The position numbers and the translations under genes are program-made. Shown here in pieces: positions 1-7,110 of a stretch of DNA of 32,373 nt. Position 1 is the stretch's first letter. The number at the start of each line of letters is the position of its first letter. Source of the DNA: an uncultured Clostridium sp. (GTDB lineage Bacteria; Bacillota; Clostridia; Lachnospirales; Lachnospiraceae); contig CANRZB010000045.1 in NCBI GenBank assembly GCA_947644195.1, forward strand, positions 1-32,373. Reading direction: 5' to 3'. The notes under the pieces are model-generated. The model searched no databases. It saw nothing but the letters and a program-made list of their open reading frames with translations, and had not been told where the DNA came from.

Positions 1-57
1 GCCGGAGTTTTGATATGCCTACACGCAGACAAGCATTTCAACAGTTCCGATTGCATA

Positions 58-72
58 CGCAACAATGTTGCG
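58..72. promoter_or_regulatory. 15-bp palindrome just before the integrase
   Basis: CGCAACA, one base, then TGTTGCG form a perfect 7-bp inverted repeat. It ends 22 bases before the integrase ATG and just ahead of its ribosome site. It could be an operator, a small hairpin in the leader, or a recombination-factor site. The sequence alone does not decide which. Confidence 0.35.
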
Positions 73-94
73 ATTTAAGGAAGGAGATTTTATT

Positions 95-1393
95 ATGGCA
101 AAAGGTTCTGTTAGAAAAAAAGGAAAGAAATGGTACTACCGCTTTTATGTGGAGAACGAAAGCGGAAATCTGGTGCAGAAGGAGTATGCAGGTACAGAAA
201 GCAAGTCAGAAACGGAGAAACTGCTCCGAAAGGCAATGGAGGACTATGAGGAAAAGAAGTTTGTTGCCAGAGTGGAAAACCTCACACTTGGGGATATGCT
301 TGACAAGTGGATGGAAGAAGAAGTAAAGCCGGGAACATTAAGCAACGGTACGGTAATGAGTTACCAGACCATCATCCGGCAGATAAGGAAACACCCCATC
401 GCTGACCGTAAACTGAAAGGCGTCACAGCGGAACATCTGCAGGAATTTATTGACCTGCTGAGCTTTGGCGGCACAAAAGCAGACGGTACAACGGTAAAGG
501 CATACAGCAAAGGCTATATGCTTCAAGTGTCGGCAGTGCTGCATGGGGCGTTCCGTTTTGCAGTATTCCCAAAACACTATATCACGTTCAATCCCATGCA
601 GTATGTGGTAATGAGGACAGGCAGGGAAGATGTGGAAATTTTCTCAGAGATATGTGAGCAGGAAACAGAAATACCAACCATTACCCATAAGCAGTATCTG
701 GACATTCTGGATTTGCTTGGAAAGAAAGGCAATCCTGCCATCCTGCCAATACAGATAGCCTATTATACCGGGCTTCGTATCGGGGAAGTATGCGGATTAT
801 CATGGCAGGACATCAGCCTTGAGGAACAGTATCTGACAGTAAGGCGGAGTATGCGATACAACAGTGCAAGGCACAGGCTGGAGCTTGGCACAACCAAACG
901 CAAAAAAATCCGTACTGTGGATTTTGGCAATACTTTAGCTGAGATATTAAAAAAGGCGAAAAGGGAACAGCACAGGGAACGTTTCCGCTACGGGGAATTC
1001 TACCACCATAATTATTACAGACAGGTAACAGAGAAAGGACGTCATTACTATGAGGTTTACACTTTGCAGAATACGGATGATGTCCCGGTGGATTATGAAG
1101 AAATTTCCCTTGTGTGCCTGCGGCATGACGGGGCATGTGAAACTCCCATGACCGTAAGCAGTGTATGCCGGAAAATCCAGAGGGAAATGCCGGATATGGA
1201 GGATTTTCATTTCCATATGTTACGCCACACCTACACCAGCAACCTGCTCTGTGGGGGTGCCTCGCCAAAGGACGTGCAGGAACTTCTCGGACACTCGGAT
1301 GTGAGTACCACAATGAATGTATATGCCCATGCAACCAGAGAGGCAAAGCGGACTTCCGCAAGGCTCTTGGATAAGGTTGTGGGTGGCAGTTAA
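95..1393 (+). CDS. Tyrosine recombinase, integrative-element type
   Basis: This is a site-specific integrase that would cut and rejoin DNA at attachment sites through a 3'-phosphotyrosine intermediate. The N-terminus (residues 1-60, MAKGSVRKKGKKWYYRF) resembles an arm-type DNA-binding domain, and a SAM-like core-binding domain follows at about 62-170. The catalytic domain has the expected residues: Arg228 in GLRIGEV, a Lys-rich beta-hairpin (TTKRKKIRTV), His374 and Arg377 in HMLRHT, His400 in LGHSD and the nucleophile Tyr410 in VYAHA. At 432 residues it is full length for conjugative-transposon integrases. I chose the ATG at 95 because AAGGAGA lies just upstream; an in-frame ATG at 65 falls inside a palindrome and has no ribosome site. 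It is the only mobile-element gene visible, so the rest of the element should lie to the left. Confidence 0.93.
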   Translation: MAKGSVRKKGKKWYYRFYVENESGNLVQKEYAGTESKSETEKLLRKAMEDYEEKKFVARVENLTLGDMLDKWMEEEVKPGTLSNGTVMSYQTIIRQIRKHPIADRKLKGVTAEHLQEFIDLLSFGGTKADGTTVKAYSKGYMLQVSAVLHGAFRFAVFPKHYITFNPMQYVVMRTGREDVEIFSEICEQETEIPTITHKQYLDILDLLGKKGNPAILPIQIAYYTGLRIGEVCGLSWQDISLEEQYLTVRRSMRYNSARHRLELGTTKRKKIRTVDFGNTLAEILKKAKREQHRERFRYGEFYHHNYYRQVTEKGRHYYEVYTLQNTDDVPVDYEEISLVCLRHDGACETPMTVSSVCRKIQREMPDMEDFHFHMLRHTYTSNLLCGGASPKDVQELLGHSDVSTTMNVYAHATREAKRTSARLLDKVVGGS

Positions 1394-1642
1394 AAAATTT
1401 TCCCTTGTTTCAACCCGGTGAGGGCAAAAACAAGGGAAAACAGTTGATTTTCTGATATGAAAGGTTTGGGAAACCTTGTAAAATGGGGAAAGTTGAGTGT
1501 ATAATTAGTTGAATACATATTGAAATGCAATCGGTTTGACAACATTACTAATCTCTGCGATATTCAGCATAAGACCACCTCCAAACTCTCCTAACAATAC
1601 AACAAATTTTTCTTGAAGGCATATTGGTTACTTTCTGGATCA
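1394..1642. other. AT-rich intergenic region, probable element end
   Basis: This 249-bp stretch separates the integrase stop from the lipoprotein stop. Apart from the two hairpins at 1398-1477 I see no gene. Integrases of this type usually sit next to an attachment site, so the element boundary may lie here, but no matching direct repeat is visible within the window because the other end is outside it. Confidence 0.35.
1398..1440 (+). terminator. Hairpin after the integrase
   Basis: TTTTCCCTTGTTT (1398-1410) and AAACAAGGGAAAA (1428-1440) are perfect 13-bp complements around a 17-nt loop, starting four bases after the integrase stop. No long T-run follows, so it may be a terminator, an mRNA 3' stabiliser, or part of the integrase arm-binding sites near the element end. 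A second small hairpin (AAGGTTT GGG AAACCTT, 1461-1477) follows. Confidence 0.5.
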
Positions 1643-2692
1643 TTAAAAATATTTGTCCAACAAAATATCATAAAGAAAAAAATATTTTTGAATCTCCTTT
1701 ACTTCCTTTTTACTATAAACCTTCATCTTTTTATTATCCATAATTACCTCAACCTTATTTCCTTCACTAAACAGCTCTTTTATTTCTTGATACTGCTGAT
1801 TATACTTTTTATCTTCATTTGTATCATACACAATTGTATCAACATATAAAAAGTCGTCAAGACTATAATTCCATAAATGATTTTTCTCAAATACCACCTT
1901 CTTATTTTCTGATTTAAAAGTGACAGAATTAATACTCTGACCACCATACCCTCTCTCATGATTTGCAAGATAGAACGACATCGTTCTCTGATCTTCTGTT
2001 TGTTTTAATCCAATTTTAGGATTTACCTGAGTCGAATCAACACCTAGCATATTTTTTTGGGGAATATATAAATCCCACCCTTCATTATCATCAAATTTTT
2101 CATTCCATCCTAAGCGATGGTATGCAGTAATTAACTCTTTATACTGCTTACATAATTTTGAATCTTCTTCTTTTTGATTCAAAATCTTAATCATCTCAGT
2201 ATTTTTTTCATATTCAAAAGGAAGCTGTGTATTTAATAATAATTCAATATATGTTTTCAATATTAAAGCATGGGACTTAGCTTCATTTTTATTTTCGTTA
2301 TAATTAACGTTTTTATTTATATACTCTTGATATAAATGCTGAAAATATTGCGAAGAAGTTACATTTTTAAAATAATCTGCATATTCTTGCGGATCTTCAT
2401 TTGCCCTTTCTCTAAATAATTCAAGTGGTTCTTGAAGCTTATTGACTTCATCCATAACAGAAACATATGCACCAGAATCTATGTCCATTCTTACCATATA
2501 CAGTACATCATAATATTTAGAAATGATCTCTGTATTTGAAACAATTGGTTCCTCTGTTGGATTAATAGTCGTTTCTACTGATTGTGGAACATCTTGTTTC
2601 TTCATATCATTATCATTTTTTGTTTCCGGTGTCTTTCCACATCCACAAATAAATACACTAATACATAACAGTAATGCTAAACTCTTCTTCAT
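1643..2692 (-). CDS. Putative lipoprotein of unknown function
   Basis: This 349-residue protein starts with a type II signal peptide: a basic MKKS, a hydrophobic stretch and a lipobox ending in GC (CysX in FICGCG, about residue 18). The mature part should therefore be anchored to the outer face of the cell membrane. A polar linker rich in N, D, K, T and E follows, then a mixed domain rich in Asn, Lys, Tyr and Glu. I do not recognise a family. The ATG has GGGAG upstream and there is a near-consensus promoter at 2723-2751. Codon use is far more AT-rich than in the genes from 3000 onward, which suggests recent transfer or cargo of the neighbouring integrative element. Confidence 0.8.
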   Translation of the reverse strand: MKKSLALLLCISVFICGCGKTPETKNDNDMKKQDVPQSVETTINPTEEPIVSNTEIISKYYDVLYMVRMDIDSGAYVSVMDEVNKLQEPLELFRERANEDPQEYADYFKNVTSSQYFQHLYQEYINKNVNYNENKNEAKSHALILKTYIELLLNTQLPFEYEKNTEMIKILNQKEEDSKLCKQYKELITAYHRLGWNEKFDDNEGWDLYIPQKNMLGVDSTQVNPKIGLKQTEDQRTMSFYLANHERGYGGQSINSVTFKSENKKVVFEKNHLWNYSLDDFLYVDTIVYDTNEDKKYNQQYQEIKELFSEGNKVEVIMDNKKMKVYSKKEVKEIQKYFFLYDILLDKYF

Positions 2693-2722
2693 TGTTAATT
2701 TTCTCCCTCATTTTTTAACAAA

Positions 2723-2751
2723 AGAATAACAAAACTTTATTATTCTGTCAA
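2723..2751 (-). promoter_or_regulatory. Sigma-A promoter of the lipoprotein gene
   Basis: On the minus strand TTGACA (2746-2751), a 17-bp spacer and TATTCT (2723-2728) form a strong housekeeping-type promoter. Transcription should start near 2716, about 24 bases before the lipoprotein ATG. Confidence 0.75.
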
Positions 2752-2770
2752 TTACGTCATCCCTGTTGTC

Positions 2771-2782
2771 GATGTTAACATC
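2771..2782. promoter_or_regulatory. 12-bp palindrome upstream of the lipoprotein promoter
   Basis: GATGTTAACATC is a perfect palindrome 20 bp upstream of the -35 box of the lipoprotein promoter. Its position fits an activator or repressor site, but no regulator gene is adjacent, so this is only a candidate. Confidence 0.35.
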
Positions 2783-2843
2783 AACGCTAATATATACTAG
2801 TGCAATACAAATCGTACGCTACTCCCCCTGTCCCGAAAAGCAC

Positions 2844-2869
2844 AAAAAGCCCCGTAAAACAGGGCTTTT
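2844..2869 (-). terminator. Terminator of the tRNA-Leu gene
   Basis: On the minus strand AAAAGCCCTG, a short TTTTA loop and CGGGGCTTTTT form a GC-rich stem followed by U residues, about 10 bases after the tRNA 3' end. It is a typical intrinsic terminator. Confidence 0.85.
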
Positions 2870-2878
2870 CATCACCAA

Positions 2879-2961
2879 TGCGGATAACAGGACTTGAACC
2901 TGCACGGGGGTTGCCCACTAGAACCTAAATCTAGCGCGTCTGCCAATTCCGCCATATCCGC
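2879..2961 (-). tRNA. tRNA-Leu(UAG)
   Basis: The minus strand folds into a class II tRNA of 83 nt. The acceptor stem GCGGATA pairs with TATCCGC, with discriminator A. The anticodon stem-loop CTAGA-TTTAGGT-TCTAG has anticodon UAG, reading CUA leucine codons. There is a short variable arm (TGGGCAACCCCCG region), and the T loop is GGTTCAAGTCC. The 3' CCA is not encoded, so it must be added after transcription. Its 3' end faces the integrase side, which makes it a possible but unproven integration target. Confidence 0.95.
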
Positions 2962-3025
2962 ATATTCCATTTAAGAATCAACGGCATTTATTATACCGTA
3001 TTCTACCAGATATTTCAATCTTTTT

Positions 3026-4582
3026 TTATTTTCCTTTATGCTGCTTCCGATATTCTGCCGGACTCTCATCCACATATTTCTTAAATTTCGTATGAAAATA
3101 ATCTACATTTCGATATCCCACCTTCTCAGAAATCTCATATACTTTCAACTCTGTATCGACTAAAAGCTCCTTTGAATGCTTAATTCTTACCTTATCAATG
3201 AATACGTTAAAGCCCTCACCCACTTTTTGGGTAAAAATCTTGCCCAGGTAGGAACTGTTATAACCAAAAAGAGGGGCAATATTTTCCAATTTAATATTGT
3301 TCATATAATTATGCTCTATATAATGAATAATATCATCCATCACACTGTCACTGGATGGATTGCCTATGGTACGTACAATCATCTCAAATTGCTCTGTAAA
3401 GTAAAGCAGAATTTCATATAAATAATATTGATTGCCAATAAAATCTATGATTTCACTGTTACTAGGAAATGGAATATTGGCATTGTGATACAAATGAGAT
3501 AACCGTTCCTTAATGGACAGATAGAGATCCGTCAAAAATAATTTGATCCGCATAATATCGGATTCTGATTGGTAGAGTTGATTCTCAAGGCTTTTCAAAG
3601 TTTCTGCGACCTGATTCCGTTTTGCAGCCTGAATATAACCGGATAACAATTCACAATATTCATGTAGGCTTTCTTCCCCTAACACATCCGTTTCCACCGA
3701 ATGTTCTTCCGGCAGTTGGTCATATCCAATCGTATGCTGGTGACATTCACAGAAGAAACGCCGCTTCTGCAACATAGATGCTTCCTGATAGGAAATATGT
3801 ATATTTTCCATACTATCCACAATTCTACCATAGGTAATAAATAGAGAGTCCAGGGGGGAATTGATTTGTGGTTTCTGTTCCCGGTCATAGTGGTCTAAAA
3901 TTTCCTGAAACCGCTGTAAAATTTCTGGTCCCCGCAATAATATTACTTCACTTTCGTCCAGCTTCAGGCTATCGTAGGATGTATGGTCTTCATTCGCCAT
4001 TTTCAATAAATCGGAAAACTGATATACCGGCTGGCCCTCCTCCTTGCTGTAGCGTTCACAGATTACCACCTGATATTGGCTGGTCTGCGGAAATAATTCC
4101 GCATAATGTATGCCGGTATCGTCTGCCTGATTCATGATAATATCATATAGAATCATTCCCTTGGCTTTATCACGGTATTGCGCCAGAGTTTCTTCTTTTT
4201 TCTTTTCCTGAGATAAATGTCTGGAAATTTCCTGCACTGTACTTAACAATTCATCTTCATCAATGGGTTTGGTCAAATAATAATCCACACCATAACGGAT
4301 TGCCGCCTGTGCATACTCAAAATCCGTAAAACCGCTTAATATAATAAACTTCCCCTGATATCCCTGTTCCCTTGCCTGTCTTACCACATCAATCCCCAAC
4401 ATCTGAGGCATACGGATATCTAACAAGACCAGATCTGGATGAAGCGTTAAAATACTCTGCAATGTCTCAGAACCATTGGCAGCCTCCCCAACAATCTCAT
4501 ATCCCAGCTCATGCCAGTCTAATATATAGCGCAATCCCTGACGTATGATCAACTCATCATCTGCTATTAAGATCTTATACAT
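3026..4582 (-). CDS. YesN-type response regulator with AraC DNA-binding domain
   Basis: A 518-residue transcription regulator. Residues 1-120 form a receiver domain with the acidic pocket (ADDE, residues 7-10), the phospho-acceptor Asp55 in VLLDIRMP and the conserved Lys in LTKP. A long middle region of unknown fold follows. The last 100 residues are an AraC-type double helix-turn-helix (SSYLGKIFTQKVG; YEISEKVGYRNVDYFHTKFKKY). Proteins of this layout usually pair with a YesM-type membrane histidine kinase and control sugar-uptake operons. No kinase or sugar transporter is adjacent, so this copy is an orphan here. I chose the ATG at 4582 because GGGGAG precedes it and the receiver fold starts there; upstream in-frame codons would add 20 unlikely residues. 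Confidence 0.92.
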   Translation of the reverse strand: MYKILIADDELIIRQGLRYILDWHELGYEIVGEAANGSETLQSILTLHPDLVLLDIRMPQMLGIDVVRQAREQGYQGKFIILSGFTDFEYAQAAIRYGVDYYLTKPIDEDELLSTVQEISRHLSQEKKKEETLAQYRDKAKGMILYDIIMNQADDTGIHYAELFPQTSQYQVVICERYSKEEGQPVYQFSDLLKMANEDHTSYDSLKLDESEVILLRGPEILQRFQEILDHYDREQKPQINSPLDSLFITYGRIVDSMENIHISYQEASMLQKRRFFCECHQHTIGYDQLPEEHSVETDVLGEESLHEYCELLSGYIQAAKRNQVAETLKSLENQLYQSESDIMRIKLFLTDLYLSIKERLSHLYHNANIPFPSNSEIIDFIGNQYYLYEILLYFTEQFEMIVRTIGNPSSDSVMDDIIHYIEHNYMNNIKLENIAPLFGYNSSYLGKIFTQKVGEGFNVFIDKVRIKHSKELLVDTELKVYEISEKVGYRNVDYFHTKFKKYVDESPAEYRKQHKGK

Positions 4583-4726
4583 ACTACTCCCCCATCTTCT
4601 GACCGTAACTATGTAACTTTGCCGATATTTATGCCGATCCATTCCTTCCGGTTATCAAATACCCAAACTCATTCTGCACCATGTTCTATTCTCCTGGCCT
4701 TCCGCATATAACTAGTATTACCTATC

Positions 4727-4810
4727 AACAGTGTACTGATCGGCTGATATTTTGCAAAACTCCTTGCCTGGTACCAACAGGTCAGTTCACTCGTTGTTTC
4801 TTGAAACTAG
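4727..4810. repeat. Palindromic element, copy L (upstream of spmB-like gene)
   Basis: This element aligns with a second copy at 5469-5536 in the same orientation, with about 43 of 63 positions identical when aligned by eye and most differences transitions. AAC-AGTG-t-ACTG (4727-4738) pairs with CAGT-t-CACT-c-GTT (4783-4795). Inside lies a 10-bp near-palindrome, ATCGGCTGAT (4739-4748), and the strictly shared core CTCCTTGCC (4760-4768). It lies just upstream of the likely spmB promoter. Flanking CTAGT (4712-4716) and ACTAG (4806-4810) extend the symmetry. Confidence 0.55.
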
Positions 4811-4828
4811 CAGAATCCAAGATATTAT
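4801..4828 (+). promoter_or_regulatory. Likely promoter of the spmB-like gene
   Basis: TTGAAA (4801-4806), a 16-bp spacer and TATTAT (4823-4828) fit a housekeeping promoter. Transcription would start near 4835, about 58 bases ahead of the gene, which leaves element L just outside the transcript. Confidence 0.5.
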
Positions 4829-4892
4829 TAATCTCATTATAACGAATTAAGATTCAATTAGCAACTTTTATCCCTATGGAATGGGGAATGTC

Positions 4893-5480
4893 ATGATATC
4901 TTCCGACTATTTATCATATCACAGGAGCGTAAGAAGATTGATTCCGTATATTTCAAACCTCATTATTCCTTTACTGATTTTTTATGTGATTGGCTATGGC
5001 ATGTTGAGCAAAGTCGCAATCTTCGATGCATTTGTCAAGGGTGCAGAAGAAGGTTTCAAAGTCGTACTGGGCGTCCTTCCGACTTTGATCGGACTGATGA
5101 TTGCGATTGGCCTGCTGCGGGAATCCGGTTTATTGGAAAAGCTCGCCGACCTCTGTCAACCCGCAGCAGCCCTAGTCAATTTCCCTGCTTCCCTGCTGCC
5201 CCTGACATTTATCAAAATGGTATCTTCCTCCGCCTCTACCGGATTACTGATTGATATATTCAAAGAATTTGGTACCGATTCGCGGGAAGGCTACATGGCC
5301 TCCCTGTTTATGTGCTGCTCTGAAACTATTCTGTATACCATTTCCGTATATTTTATGGCAACTGGCGACAAGCAACACCGCCCGATCAGTGGGATGCGCT
5401 GGACTATGGCCGGTGCACTATTCTGTACCCTGATCGGCATCGTGGCAAGCGTTCTGATTACAAACTGGCTAGTGCACTGA
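4893..5480 (+). CDS. SpmB-like nucleoside-recognition (Gate) membrane protein
   Basis: The protein is 195 residues and very hydrophobic, with about five membrane segments. It matches the layout of spore maturation protein B: an N-terminal segment (LIIPLLIFYVIGYGML), the FVKGAEEGFKV stretch, a second hydrophobic pair (VLPTLIGLMIAIGLLRESG) and a C-terminal segment ending VASVLITNWLVH. In Bacillus, SpmA and SpmB act together in spore core dehydration; the chemical activity is not established. No spmA lies next to it, so spore function is inferred from family only. I chose the ATG at 4893 because GGGGA precedes it; an ATG at 4881 lacks a ribosome site. Its last four codons overlap repeat copy R. 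Confidence 0.85.
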   Translation: MISSDYLSYHRSVRRLIPYISNLIIPLLIFYVIGYGMLSKVAIFDAFVKGAEEGFKVVLGVLPTLIGLMIAIGLLRESGLLEKLADLCQPAAALVNFPASLLPLTFIKMVSSSASTGLLIDIFKEFGTDSREGYMASLFMCCSETILYTISVYFMATGDKQHRPISGMRWTMAGALFCTLIGIVASVLITNWLVH

Positions 5481-5536
5481 CCAGCTGGTATTCCGTCAAA
5501 TCTCCTTGCCAGATCTCAACGAGACAAGACACTAGT
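5469..5536. repeat. Palindromic element, copy R (3' end of spmB-like gene)
   Basis: This second copy of the element at 4727-4810 begins inside the last codons of the spmB-like gene and ends 9 bases before the stop of the convergent MATE gene. CTAGTG (5469-5474) pairs with CACTAG (5530-5535). ACCAGCTGGT (5480-5489) is a perfect palindrome at the place where copy L has ATCGGCTGAT; one pair changes from T-A to C-G and another from G-T to A-T, so symmetry is kept. TCTC-AAC-GAGA (5515-5525) is a small inner hairpin. The shared core CTCCTTGCC is at 5502-5510. Confidence 0.55.
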
Positions 5537-5544
5537 ATAACTCC

Positions 5545-6918
5545 CTATCGAGAATATTCTGTCCTGCGTAATTCCTGGCAGACCAAAACTGCTGAAACCA
5601 GTGCCGCAGCTGCATCTGCAACCGGACCTGCATACATGATGCCATCAATCCCTGCATACAGTGGAATCAAAACCAACAGAGGAAGCAGAAAGATAATCTG
5701 TCTGGTCAATGACAGAAAAGTTCCACGTTTCGGTTTGCCAATGGACGTGAAGAAATTAGAGCTAATCGGCTGCAGAAAATTCAAAAAGGTGCAGAATAAA
5801 AAAATGCGGAAATAATTCACTGCAAATTGATAATATTCCTTTGACCCATTCCCAAACACGGAAATAATCTGTCGCGGTGCAAACTGAAACATGGAAAATG
5901 CCGTCAACGCCAGAACAAAGCCACAGGTAATTGCAAAAAGGTAGGCTTTCCGAACTCTTTGGAACTGTTTTGCCCCATAATTAAAACTGATGATGGGCTG
6001 CAATCCCTGGGAAATGCCAATGATAAAGGACATGAAAACCTGGTTTACCTTAGTAATGATTCCGGCACAGGCAATGGGCACCGCCTCTCCATAGACAGAA
6101 CGCAATCCATAATATTTCAGGGATTTATTCATTACAATCTGCACCAGCATCATGGCAAGCTGATTGCTGCAAGGCGCTGTTCCGAGTGCAATCAGCCGAA
6201 CCAGAATCCCTCTTTGCACTCTTAAATGACAGCGCCGGATCTGCACGGTACGGCAATGGCTCAAAAACCAGATGGTCATTCCGCCGGACAAAAACTGTCC
6301 AACAATGGTGGCAACTGCGGCTCCTGCCATCCCCTTATGCAAAACGGACACAAACAGGGCATCCAACAGTACATTCACGACTGCTCCTGTTAAATTACAG
6401 AGCATGCTGATCATTGGACGGCCATCTGCACGAATAAGATGCCCTCCACCTGTGGTAAAGATCAAAAAAGGGAAACCTAGCGCAATGATCCCGGTATAGG
6501 TCTTAGCATAACCCAAAACATTGTCAGGAGAACCAAAAAAACACAGCAGAGGCTCCAAAAACAACAGGGTAACCACACATAAGACAACACCACAGCTAAA
6601 CAGCATAACCGATGCATTTCCCATATAATATACCGCTTTTCTCGGTCTCCCTCCCCCCATGGCGATATTAAAGGCAGATGCCCCGCCAATGCCAAACAGC
6701 AGCGCAATCGCTATGCAGGAAATCGACAGTGGAAAAGAGATATTGGTCGCGGCATTGCCTAACTCCCCCACGCTGTTGCCAATGAAAAATTGATCGACAA
6801 TATTATACAGCGACCCAACCAGCATTGCGATAATACTGGGAATGGCAAAACGGAACAGCAGCCGGTCAACCGGCTCTACCGCCAGAGAATTCTTTTGTTC
6901 CTTGGTCTGTTTATCCAT
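5545..6918 (-). CDS. MATE family efflux transporter
   Basis: A 457-residue polytopic membrane protein with about twelve hydrophobic segments. It has the MATE N-terminal signature region (RLLFRFAIPSIIAMLVGSLY, then IVDQFFIG) and the matching second-half motifs (IISFNYGAKQFQRVRKAY). Members expel cationic drugs and dyes in exchange for Na+ or H+; the length and the GNAATNISFP stretch are closest to MepA-like Firmicutes pumps. The substrate cannot be told from sequence. The ATG at 6918 is supported by AAAGGGGGA. The gene lies downstream of the esterase but is separated from it by a terminator at 7005-7032, so it is probably transcribed separately. Confidence 0.92.
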   Translation of the reverse strand: MDKQTKEQKNSLAVEPVDRLLFRFAIPSIIAMLVGSLYNIVDQFFIGNSVGELGNAATNISFPLSISCIAIALLFGIGGASAFNIAMGGGRPRKAVYYMGNASVMLFSCGVVLCVVTLLFLEPLLCFFGSPDNVLGYAKTYTGIIALGFPFLIFTTGGGHLIRADGRPMISMLCNLTGAVVNVLLDALFVSVLHKGMAGAAVATIVGQFLSGGMTIWFLSHCRTVQIRRCHLRVQRGILVRLIALGTAPCSNQLAMMLVQIVMNKSLKYYGLRSVYGEAVPIACAGIITKVNQVFMSFIIGISQGLQPIISFNYGAKQFQRVRKAYLFAITCGFVLALTAFSMFQFAPRQIISVFGNGSKEYYQFAVNYFRIFLFCTFLNFLQPISSNFFTSIGKPKRGTFLSLTRQIIFLLPLLVLIPLYAGIDGIMYAGPVADAAAALVSAVLVCQELRRTEYSR

Positions 6919-7004
6919 AATTCCCCCTTTATGAATCGTTTCCAACTAATATTACATATGTTACCACATTTGGAAAAAGCAATGCAATAGGTCGACTTAA
7001 TAGG

Positions 7005-7032
7005 AAAAAGACGGTATCATAACCGCCTTTTT
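7005..7032 (-). terminator. Terminator after the esterase gene
   Basis: AAAAAG-a-CGGT (7005-7015) faces ACCG-c-CTTTTT (7022-7032) around a 6-nt loop, with one mismatch. Read on the minus strand it ends in a U-run and lies about 80 bases after the esterase stop and before the MATE gene. Confidence 0.8.
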
Positions 7033-7110
7033 CTTTGCCTTTCCAGGAACAAACAATTCTTTTATTTTTTATTATCCCGAAGGATATGCTTTGAGAGACC
7101 CTAAATAAAA

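Noticed and set aside
15-326. 103-codon frame overlapping the integrase start
   Set aside because: It runs out of frame through the integrase N-terminus and has no ribosome site or domain.
813-1361. 182-codon minus-strand frame opposite the integrase
   Set aside because: It is antisense to an integrase with all catalytic residues in place and shows no protein family features.
2879-2961. tRNA-Leu as the proven attachment site of the integrase
   Set aside because: No direct repeat of the tRNA 3' end is visible near the integrase, and the lipoprotein gene and a terminator lie between them.
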